Assembly: GCA_964399955.1 (NCBI GenBank) | Contig: CAYNST010000023.1 | Coordinates: 1-39,397 of the forward strand | DNA length: 39,397 bases | Source of the DNA: CAYNST01 sp964399955 | GTDB taxonomy: Bacteria; Pseudomonadota; Gammaproteobacteria; Pseudomonadales; Cellvibrionaceae | Reading direction: 5' to 3' | Part shown: positions 23,416 to 30,929 of the stretch, in pieces | Layout of the letters: each line of letters begins with the position of its first letter | Position numbering within the stretch: position 1 is the stretch's first letter | Program-made: the position numbers and the translations under genes | Notes under the pieces: generated by a model | Database searches by the model: none | What the model was told of the DNA's origin: nothing | What the model saw: the letters and a program-made list of their open reading frames with translations, nothing else

Positions 23416-24722
23416 GCGCCGTCGTCCAAGCCCAGCCCCCGCTGGACTTCCTTCGCGCCAGCGCTCGTCTGCCCAAAGTGACCTTTGCTTTGTTTGTGTT
23501 GGCCATCGTGTTCGTCTTTTCGTTGTCGGGCGACCTGCTGGTATTGTTGAACATCAGCTATGTCACTGAAGGCGGCAACTTGCTACACAAGATACACCCA
23601 AGCATCTATGTGCTCACACTGGGCTTGGCCTACTGGGTGGCCTTTTACCGCAATGGTTGGGCCATGCTGCTGCAGGCCAGTCTGCACAGTAGTTGCTTCT
23701 ATCTACTACTTTGCTCCATCTGCCTGATGGTGTATGTAACCTTGTTTTCCATGCCGCTGGCAAATCCGTTCGTCACCTTTTTCGGGGCATACCTGTTTTA
23801 CACAGTGATGATTCTGTTAACCCCCGACCAGAGAGCCGTGGTAACCCGGGTAGTGCTGATCATGCTGTTACTCAATTCGGGTATTGGAATCTACGAGTAT
23901 TTGCAGGGCGCGACCTTGGTGCCGGCCACACAGTTGGATTTTATGACCGGAGAATACATTGATGCCAGCGAATGGACGTTTATCAGGTCTTATGGTTTGC
24001 TCGGACACCCGCTGACCAGCACCTTGCTGACCGCGCTCTTTCTGACTATTTACTTGGTCAAGTTTTTATTTGAGCGAGTATCCCGGCTGGAAAACTGTGT
24101 TGCTTTGCTGGCGGTCATTGCCTTGCCCTTGTTTGGCGGAAGGGCGGCCATAGCGGTTTTTGTGCTCATAGCGTTGATGGCCCTTTTTTTTAAACTGCTG
24201 GTGACGGTACGCAGTGGACGGGTTGAAAGGGTGGTTCTGATTGCTTTGGCGCTTGCTCTGCTTGCGCTTCCGGCGGCCGCTTTTTTTGCGTTTCAAAGTG
24301 GGCTACTGGATCCGGTGCTGGAAAGAATCGAAGATGATCAGGGCAGCGCCGAAACCCGCATGATTGCGTTGAAGATGCTGCTGGATACGCCGTTCACCAA
24401 TTTGCTGCTGGGAAACTTTGACGGCAGCTTGAAGGATCGGCAGATGATGTACGGCACTCACTACGGTATCGAAGTCAGCTGGATTGCGCTGATACTGATG
24501 TACGGTGCTATCAACACGGCACTAATCATATACAGCCTCTATGGTTTGAGCAGGGCCGCCGCCAGACGCTTCGGTGCCCACGCACTACTGCCGGCCGTCT
24601 TCTTTTTTGTAGCCATAAGCTCAGGCACGGGTTTGGCGTCAAAATCCTTGTATCTGGTCTCATTCATCGTAATGATTCAAGCATTGATGACCACGCGTGA
24701 AGCCCAGGCCGCACCTGATTGA
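23412..24722 (+). CDS. EPS polymerase / O-antigen ligase-like membrane protein (Wzy-like)
   Basis: This is a 436-residue membrane protein with roughly ten to twelve helices. It starts at the ATG overlapping the flippase stop (ATGA). The segment LFGGRAAIAVFVLIALMALF is a helix led by GGR, commonly seen in the Wzy_C/O-antigen ligase family. The long loop before the last helices (residues ~290-370) is the usual periplasmic catalytic loop. Wzy and WaaL proteins have low sequence identity, so the polymerase role is taken mainly from position next to the flippase and the presence of a Wzc-like co-polymerase. It is probably responsible for joining repeat units in the periplasm. Confidence 0.8.
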   Translation: MSAVVQAQPPLDFLRASARLPKVTFALFVLAIVFVFSLSGDLLVLLNISYVTEGGNLLHKIHPSIYVLTLGLAYWVAFYRNGWAMLLQASLHSSCFYLLLCSICLMVYVTLFSMPLANPFVTFFGAYLFYTVMILLTPDQRAVVTRVVLIMLLLNSGIGIYEYLQGATLVPATQLDFMTGEYIDASEWTFIRSYGLLGHPLTSTLLTALFLTIYLVKFLFERVSRLENCVALLAVIALPLFGGRAAIAVFVLIALMALFFKLLVTVRSGRVERVVLIALALALLALPAAAFFAFQSGLLDPVLERIEDDQGSAETRMIALKMLLDTPFTNLLLGNFDGSLKDRQMMYGTHYGIEVSWIALILMYGAINTALIIYSLYGLSRAAARRFGAHALLPAVFFFVAISSGTGLASKSLYLVSFIVMIQALMTTREAQAAPD

Positions 24723-24838
24723 CGAGCATGCAGGGTGCGGGTGGCTCGCGGTGTTGCGCTCGGCGCAGAGAGTGAACGGCCTGCGCGCCCGGCAACAATG
24801 CATCACATTATTTTTTGCTTGAGCAGCGGGATGTACAC

Positions 24839-26005
24839 ATGAAAAATATTGGGTTGTTTACCAGCGAGTTCTTTCCCCTGCGGGGTGGCATTGGCACCTA
24901 TGCCTGCGAACTGGCCAAAGCCGCAACCGAACTGGGAGCGCAGGTGACCGTGCACGCTCCCGATTACGGCCAGAATTTGCGGGAGGAAGACAAGCGACAG
25001 TTTCCGTTTGAAGTTGCAAGGTTTTCCGGTGCCCGGCATACCATGAAAGACCTGCCCGCCAAACTCATGTACGTTCGAAAGGCGCTGAGGCAGAGGCAAT
25101 ACAGCCGAATACACGCAGCGGACTGGCCGTTTTATCTGCCCGTGCATTTTGCTGCCGGTCCGGCTTGCAAATCCTACATGGTGCACGGCAGCGAAGTCAT
25201 TGAAATGCTGGCGCCTGCAAAGGCGTTTGTGGCCAGTAAGTCAGGACTGTTTCGTCCGCCCGCCCAGGTCTTTACCAACAGCTTGTTTACCCGAGATTTG
25301 TTTCTGCGTCACAACCCTGCCGTCAGCGCCGACAGAGTGCATGCCGAATGGCTGGGAGTAAGTGATTTTTGGCTGCAGCCGGTCAATTCCACCCGTGTCA
25401 GGCACGCGCACGGCATAGCCGATGATGCTTTCCTGATGCTGACCGTTGGGCGGCTAACGCCACGCAAGGGGCATTTGGATGTACTGGCTGCTTTGGCGAA
25501 ATTACCTGATGCCATCAAGCGCCGTTTTTGCTACGGCATTGTGGGCCCGGACTACGATGCACCTTATCTGGCGCAGATTCGAGCCGCAAGTGCAGCCTCG
25601 GGCTGCGAGGTGAAAATTCTGGGAGAAGTTGACGACCTGCGACTGCGGGAACTCTACAGCGCAGCGGATCTGTTTTGTCTGACCGGGCGGGAAATTGCCA
25701 ATGGTCCGGTCGAGGGGTTTGGGCTGGTGTATCTGGAGGCGGGCGCTCAAGGGTTGCCGGCCCTGGCGGGCAACCTTGGAGGTATGCCGGAGGCCGTAGT
25801 AGACGGCGAGTCCGGTCTTGTGGTGGACAGCAAGAGCACCCGTGCCATTGCAGACGCGATAACCCGCTTGGTTGAGGATGAAAGCCTGAGACAGGGCCTG
25901 GCCACAGGTGCGAAAAAGCGTGCGCGGCAACTCAGTTGGCAGCGCCTGGCGGCGGCTACATTTGGAATGCAGCAGTTGGTGAACGTTACCGAGCCGGTTG
26001 CCTGA
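24839..26005 (+). CDS. Glycosyltransferase family 4, EPS assembly
   Basis: This 388-residue protein starts at the ATG at 24839, with GGGA at 24827-24830. The N-terminal domain begins with MKNIGLFTSEFFPLRGGIGTY, the archetypal GT4 glycine-rich acceptor loop. The C-terminal domain opens with LMLTVGRLTPRKGHLDVL and carries VEGFGLVYLEAGAQGLP with E-x7-E. It is cytoplasmic and probably the third sugar transferase of the repeat unit, which would therefore hold at least four sugars counting the priming residue. The sugar donor is not predictable. It lies 116 bases after the polymerase gene. Confidence 0.9.
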   Translation: MKNIGLFTSEFFPLRGGIGTYACELAKAATELGAQVTVHAPDYGQNLREEDKRQFPFEVARFSGARHTMKDLPAKLMYVRKALRQRQYSRIHAADWPFYLPVHFAAGPACKSYMVHGSEVIEMLAPAKAFVASKSGLFRPPAQVFTNSLFTRDLFLRHNPAVSADRVHAEWLGVSDFWLQPVNSTRVRHAHGIADDAFLMLTVGRLTPRKGHLDVLAALAKLPDAIKRRFCYGIVGPDYDAPYLAQIRAASAASGCEVKILGEVDDLRLRELYSAADLFCLTGREIANGPVEGFGLVYLEAGAQGLPALAGNLGGMPEAVVDGESGLVVDSKSTRAIADAITRLVEDESLRQGLATGAKKRARQLSWQRLAAATFGMQQLVNVTEPVA

Positions 26006-26067
26006 TGGTTAACGGCTCTTTGCAAAATAATACGGGCGATTGCCGGCAGATCTGAGAGGAAATCGGC

Positions 26068-27030
26068 TTGTACAGAAATGTGTCTCTGGATATCCTGAAA
26101 TTAATCATGGCTATCATGATTGTGGGGTTGCACACCAACTTCCTTGTGGATGTGAACCTGCTGGCCAATCGTTTGGTGGCTGAAGGGTTGTTCCGTATTG
26201 CCGTGCCAATTTTTTTCATGATAAATGGCTATTTTTTCTGTAGGGCAATTGATACAGGGCGAACCCTTGACTGGGTAAAAAGGGCGCTGATCTTGTATCT
26301 GGTCTGGATGCTGGTTTATGCGGCGTTCTGGTTTCAGCCAGAGCGCTTTGCCGTTCGGGATATTGTCAGGTTGCTGAAGTTTGTCATCTTCGGGTGGCAT
26401 CATCTTTGGTATCTGCCAGGCATTATTGGGTCGGGCGTAATGATGTATCTGCTGCGCAACCAGCCTCGTGCACAATTGCTACTGTTAGTCATTGGTCTTT
26501 TTATGGCCGGTCTCGTTTTGCAGTACGCGGGAAATTATCACCTGGGCCTGGCCTTGTCCGCCAGCGTGGACAAATGGTTGAATGTGGTGTGGGTTTATCG
26601 GAATTTTGCATTTTTTGGGTTCCCGTTTTTTTGTATGGGTTACCTGGCGGGCAGGACGCCCGCCTTGATGGTGGTAAAAACCGCATGGCTGCTGGTTGCC
26701 GTTGCCATTGGCATGATGCTGCTAGTGACAGAGGTGTTAATCAACTACCGCTTCATAGGAGCAGAGCAAGGGTTTGATATACTGGCGTCATTGTTTATCC
26801 TGTGCCCTGCAATCTTTCTGTTGTTCCTGAGGCAGCAGTGGCAGGGCGGCAGTAAAAATCTGGCTTTGTATTCTGCCGCTATCTACTTTGTCCACCCTAT
26901 GTTTGTTGTTTGGTTCCAAGAGCGGTTGCAGTTGCAAGGTTTGGCGCTAACACTGCTTGTAATCCTGACATCCCTTGCTGCTGCCACCTTGATGCTCAGG
27001 ATTCATCGTAAATTCAAGTACATGCTTTGA
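26068..27030 (+). CDS. Acyltransferase-3 family membrane protein (EPS acylation)
   Basis: This is a 320-residue integral membrane acyltransferase with about ten helices. It begins with TTG at 26068, supported by GAGAGGA at 26054-26060; the next ATG falls inside the first helix, so the TTG start is convincing. The opening pattern, SLDILK then a helix ending in VGLHTN, matches the family, where the helix-1 histidine is catalytic. Relatives (OafA, WecH, ExoZ) acetylate or otherwise acylate surface sugars using an acyl donor from the cytoplasm. The likely role here is modification of the EPS repeat unit. Confidence 0.85.
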   Translation: MYRNVSLDILKLIMAIMIVGLHTNFLVDVNLLANRLVAEGLFRIAVPIFFMINGYFFCRAIDTGRTLDWVKRALILYLVWMLVYAAFWFQPERFAVRDIVRLLKFVIFGWHHLWYLPGIIGSGVMMYLLRNQPRAQLLLLVIGLFMAGLVLQYAGNYHLGLALSASVDKWLNVVWVYRNFAFFGFPFFCMGYLAGRTPALMVVKTAWLLVAVAIGMMLLVTEVLINYRFIGAEQGFDILASLFILCPAIFLLFLRQQWQGGSKNLALYSAAIYFVHPMFVVWFQERLQLQGLALTLLVILTSLAAATLMLRIHRKFKYML

Positions 27031-27076
27031 GGGCCTGCACACACGACGCAGGCGTAGGGCACAAAGGAAGATCATC

Positions 27077-28237
27077 ATGCGACTAAGTAGAAGGGCGCTC
27101 CTCAAGCAATCAGCCAGTATCGGTTTGCTGGGGGCGTCCGGCCCGCTGCTGGCAGAGCCACAGGCAAGCCTCGCCTACCAGCCGCGTCCGGGTGTGCAAG
27201 TTGAACCGCTGCGCGACTCTGCGGCGCAGGCAGGCGTCAAATTTGGCTGCTCCTTCGACATGGCCGTATTGAAAGACAAGGATTATGCCGCGCTTATCAA
27301 GCACCATTGTGCAATCCTGACAACAGATTATCAGCTCAAATTCAACGCCCTGAGACCTTCGAGCGGTGAAGCCAACTTCCGTAAGGCGGATCAATTGGTG
27401 CAGTTTGCAGAACGGGCAAAACTGCCGCTGCGCGGGCATGCCCTGATCTGGAATGAAAGCCGGCCCGACTGGTTGGTAAAAAGCTCAAGTAAGGCTGTGG
27501 CCTATTGGCTGGACCGGCATGTCGAGGAAGTTATGGGGCGCTACCAGGGGCAGATGCAATCCTGGGATGTTGTAAACGAACCCATCTGGCCGGACCATAA
27601 GCGGGAAAAAGGCTTTCGTGGCGGCCCCTGGACCAACGCTTTGGGTACATCCTATGTCAAGCGGGCGTTTGATCTGGCGGCTCGGGTAGACCCAAAGGCC
27701 AAGCGGGTTTTGAACGAGGCCTGGCTCGAACGCGATGATCGCCGAGGCCGGATGATTCGCCAGGCATTCCTGCCATTTATACGGGATTTGCTGGAGCAGG
27801 GCACTCCCATTGACGCCGTTGGCGTGCAGTGCCATTTGCAGCCGGGCAATACCAACATGGACGCGTTCATGGAAGTACTGCTAACGCTGAAAGAGTGGGG
27901 TTTGCAGATTTATGTCACCGAGTTGGATGTGGATGACGCCCGCCTGGCGGACGACGCCCACCTGCGGGATCAGCAAGTGGCTGATGAGTACAGCAAACTT
28001 CTCCAAGCGCTCTTGCCACTTGGTGCAGAGACAGTGCCCGTCATTCAGACCTGGCGTCTCAGCGACAGGTACGCCATATACGAGCGCCCCAAACACCGGC
28101 CGGTGAGTGCCTTGCCCTTCGATGAAGCGTTCCAGACCCGCCCGGCCTATCAGGCGATCCGCGCCGGGTTCTCGCAGTTTCGGCAACCCGCGAACGCGGC
28201 CGGGCCTGCAAACCTGACGCCAGTTGAGTTGCCATAA
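27077..28237 (+). CDS. GH10-family glycoside hydrolase with twin-arginine-like signal
   Basis: This is a 386-residue exported enzyme. AAGGA lies eight bases before the ATG. The N-terminus SRRALLKQSASIGLLGAS is a twin-arginine-type signal. The (beta/alpha)8 GH10 core has both catalytic glutamates: E168 in WDVVNEP (acid/base) and E282 in YVTELDV (nucleophile). Subsite residues diverge from true xylanases: HALIWNESRPDW has Asn where xylanases have His, TDYQLKF replaces the usual E-N-x-x-K, and TWRLSDRY replaces the TFWGVTD type. It lacks carbohydrate-binding modules and linkers. Sitting between two EPS acyltransferases, it more likely trims or cleaves the EPS than digests plant xylan. Confidence 0.9.
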   Translation: MRLSRRALLKQSASIGLLGASGPLLAEPQASLAYQPRPGVQVEPLRDSAAQAGVKFGCSFDMAVLKDKDYAALIKHHCAILTTDYQLKFNALRPSSGEANFRKADQLVQFAERAKLPLRGHALIWNESRPDWLVKSSSKAVAYWLDRHVEEVMGRYQGQMQSWDVVNEPIWPDHKREKGFRGGPWTNALGTSYVKRAFDLAARVDPKAKRVLNEAWLERDDRRGRMIRQAFLPFIRDLLEQGTPIDAVGVQCHLQPGNTNMDAFMEVLLTLKEWGLQIYVTELDVDDARLADDAHLRDQQVADEYSKLLQALLPLGAETVPVIQTWRLSDRYAIYERPKHRPVSALPFDEAFQTRPAYQAIRAGFSQFRQPANAAGPANLTPVELP

Positions 28238-28409
28238 ATGCAACTGTTCAGCTCGCGGCCGAGTGTGCGAAGGGCGGCGTTAACAAACGGCGCTTTACCC
28301 GTGTAAGCTCATAATGATTGTCTTGCCCTGCACAAATTCGGACTTAATCTGAACCGCCTCGGAATAGGCTGAAGAGTTGCCCGTACCTTTTTTCAACAGG
28401 AATATTTTG

Positions 28410-29549
28410 ATGACCGCCAGCACAAGTCAGCCGCTTCCGTTGCCAGATTTCCCCGCCTCCGCCCAGGTGCAACCGGTTTCGGCGCAGAGCCAGTCAAGGC
28501 GTGTTTTTGCCTCAATGACGTATTTTCGGGCAATTGCCATTTTATTGATAGTGCTTGGACATACGCGCTACGTCAGTGGCCTGGAGCAGACCTCTCAATT
28601 GGGCGATATTATCTTTGGGTTGTTTTCAGGTGGCACCTATTATTTTCTGTTTATTGGCGGATTCCTGTTTGCGCACCTGGAGCTGAACCGCTTCAATTAT
28701 CCAAAATTCCTCAAGAAAAAGTTCTTGTGGGTGGTTTGCCCCTATCTGGTGTTTTCCATACTGCCTGTGGTAGCGGCGCTCATTTTGAAAGACCCCTACC
28801 CGGAGTATTTCTTTAACGGTAAGCCGGGGGTTTGGCATGAATACGTGCGGCCGGCCTTGTTGTACCTGCTGACCGGCAGAGTCTTGACGGGCTATTGGTA
28901 TATTCCGTTTATTACCTTGATGTTCTTTTTGACACCCATTTTCATACGGTTGAGTAACCAGCGCGCGGGTTTGAAGTTGGCGATTCTGGCGCTGGGGTTT
29001 TGCGTATCCATGCTGGCGCAGCGGCCAGTGGATAATATTTCGGTAGTGCAGTCATTGATACACCTGTGGCCGGTCTATTTCCTGGGTATTCTGGCGTACC
29101 AGTACCGGGAGGTAATTCTAGAGCGGCTGCAAAACAAAGAGTGGCTGCTGTTGGGACTGTTGCTGGCATCCATGGGGGTTATTGCATTCATTGAAGGCGG
29201 ATTTCGGCTGAATAATCTGCATAAGCCGCTGTTCGAGTACGCGGGTTTTGACCTGAGAATACTGCAAAAGGCCCTGACCTGTATATTGCTGATGGTGTTC
29301 TTGCAGCGCTTTAATGGAACGCGCAACAGGCTGTTGGAACTGATCGCCTCCGCAAGCTTCTGCATCTATTTCTGCCACCCCATTTTGATCTATATTTTGG
29401 CTCGGCTTGATTTGAACAGCGTACTTGGTCTGCCGGCTGCGGCGTTTACTTTGCTGCTGGTGGTGCTGATTGTCGCCTTGGCGTGCCTTTATGGTGCCAT
29501 TATGCGTAGATTGGTTCCGCGCTACAGTCGCAGCATTTGCGGATGGTAG
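28410..29549 (+). CDS. Acyltransferase-3 family membrane protein (second, EPS acylation)
   Basis: This is a 379-residue membrane acyltransferase. Its ATG at 28410 follows AGGA at 28398-28401. About 35 hydrophilic residues precede the first helix, which has the family pattern MTYFRAIAILLIVLGHTRY with the conserved Arg and His. About ten helices follow. It differs clearly from the other acyltransferase in the locus, so the two probably add different groups or act at different positions. It is only 52 bases upstream of the beta-barrel gene, and the two are presumably co-transcribed. Confidence 0.85.
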   Translation: MTASTSQPLPLPDFPASAQVQPVSAQSQSRRVFASMTYFRAIAILLIVLGHTRYVSGLEQTSQLGDIIFGLFSGGTYYFLFIGGFLFAHLELNRFNYPKFLKKKFLWVVCPYLVFSILPVVAALILKDPYPEYFFNGKPGVWHEYVRPALLYLLTGRVLTGYWYIPFITLMFFLTPIFIRLSNQRAGLKLAILALGFCVSMLAQRPVDNISVVQSLIHLWPVYFLGILAYQYREVILERLQNKEWLLLGLLLASMGVIAFIEGGFRLNNLHKPLFEYAGFDLRILQKALTCILLMVFLQRFNGTRNRLLELIASASFCIYFCHPILIYILARLDLNSVLGLPAAAFTLLLVVLIVALACLYGAIMRRLVPRYSRSICGW

Positions 29550-29601
29550 AGCGCGCAGGGTTGTTCTATCAAATGCCACCACCCCAGGAGGGTTGGCTCC
29601 T

Positions 29602-30807
29602 ATGAGCAAATTGTTGGTTCCACTACAGGCTTTGCCGGCGTTGTTGCTGGTTATGGTTGTTCAATCGGTAGGAGCGGCGCAGCCCGGCGCCCGCTTGCAG
29701 TTTACGCCCACGCTGGAGCTGCAACAGGTATATGACGACAACTACCTGGCCCAGCCGGACGATAAGCAGGCTGCTTGGCTAACGCTGGTCACTCCGGGTT
29801 TGGGGGTGGAGCTGAGTAGCGGTGCCTCGAACATGATCGTGCACCTGGACCACACGCGCGGAGTGAACAGTGAGAGCTCCTCCGATAATTTTGCTGACAA
29901 CCGCTTGAGGCTTGCCAGCACCTGGCAGGCCGACTATCGTCACCGGCTAAAGCTGGACGGCTATTACCTGGACGGCCATGAATCCAGGGGCACCGGTGTG
30001 CTGCAGGGCAGGGCGGGATTGAACGCCGATGAACTGGTAACCTTTACTCAAAAGGGCCTGCGGTCACAATACGATTTTGGCGCCACAGGAGCACGCGGGC
30101 AACTGTCACTCAGGCTGGGTTACGGCGACAGACGCTACACCAATTATGAAGCCCTGACCGACCGTTTAGATCACAACCGGGCACGTGTTGCCGGTTTGGT
30201 TTTTTTCCGACTGGCCAGCCGGACCCGAGTGTTGCTGCATACGGAAGTTGAAGATGTGACATACACCAACTTTCCGGCTGCCGGTGAGGCGCGCAGCGCG
30301 CCGGACCATACCACCGTGCGGGCGCTGATAGGCTTTACCCGGGAAAACACCGGCGACACCGTGAGTACGGTAAAACTGGGTGGGTTTCAGAAGAAATTTG
30401 CCGGAGTCGGCCGCGGCGAATTCACGGGCACAAGCTGGGAAGCTGATGTCAAATGGTTGCTTACTTCCTATTCGTCCCTCACTTTGTTCACCGAGCGGGC
30501 CAGTCGCGAGCCTTATGATACTGCAGACAATTATATTGATGCCAAACTGCTGCGCATCACCTGGAATCACCAATGGGCGGAACGCCTTTCCAGCAGTGCC
30601 GAAGCTTTGTATGAAGAGCAGGATTATGAAAGCAGCGCCATTGATCGACGCGACAAGATTTCAGGAGTCAACCTGGAGCTTGTATACCAGCCCAGGCACT
30701 GGCTAAAGACGGGCGTGCGTGCATCCCACTACGACCGCGTCTCAAATCTGCCCGCCTATGAATATCAACGCAACAGGTTGAGTCTGCGTATTAGCACCGA
30801 ATTTTGA
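29602..30807 (+). CDS. Outer-membrane beta-barrel of the EPS locus (BBP2/VpsM-like)
   Basis: This is a 401-residue exported protein. AGGAGG at 29586-29591 sets the ATG at 29602. A signal peptide (~1-24, ending VGA before AQPG) is followed by the hallmark opening of EPS-linked barrels, LQFTPTLELQQVYDDNYL. Many alternating amphipathic strands then run to the end, which reads RLSLRISTEF with a terminal Phe. Strand count by eye fits a barrel of 16-18 strands. Barrels of this type accompany short OPX proteins and are thought to form the outer-membrane channel. It is the last gene of the plus-strand EPS block and is followed by a perfect hairpin. Confidence 0.85.
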   Translation: MSKLLVPLQALPALLLVMVVQSVGAAQPGARLQFTPTLELQQVYDDNYLAQPDDKQAAWLTLVTPGLGVELSSGASNMIVHLDHTRGVNSESSSDNFADNRLRLASTWQADYRHRLKLDGYYLDGHESRGTGVLQGRAGLNADELVTFTQKGLRSQYDFGATGARGQLSLRLGYGDRRYTNYEALTDRLDHNRARVAGLVFFRLASRTRVLLHTEVEDVTYTNFPAAGEARSAPDHTTVRALIGFTRENTGDTVSTVKLGGFQKKFAGVGRGEFTGTSWEADVKWLLTSYSSLTLFTERASREPYDTADNYIDAKLLRITWNHQWAERLSSSAEALYEEQDYESSAIDRRDKISGVNLELVYQPRHWLKTGVRASHYDRVSNLPAYEYQRNRLSLRISTEF

Positions 30808-30890
30808 CCTTTACAGTATTGGGGTTTAGAGACTGGACGCAGATTTTCGAGGCCTGCAGCAACAAGGGCGGTAGGGGTACCAACTGTGGC

Positions 30891-30924
30891 AAGCTGCGGC
30901 AGCCGCTCAGGGCTGCCGCAGCTT
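30891..30924. terminator. Perfect 14-bp hairpin between convergent EPS and glgB genes
   Basis: AAGCTGCGGCAGCC (30891-30904) is exactly complementary to GGCTGCCGCAGCTT (30911-30924) around a six-base loop. It lies five bases beyond the glgB stop and 83 bases beyond the barrel gene. No T-run follows on either strand, so it is either an atypical bidirectional terminator or an mRNA 3'-end stabiliser. Confidence 0.65.
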
Positions 30925-30929
30925 AACCG

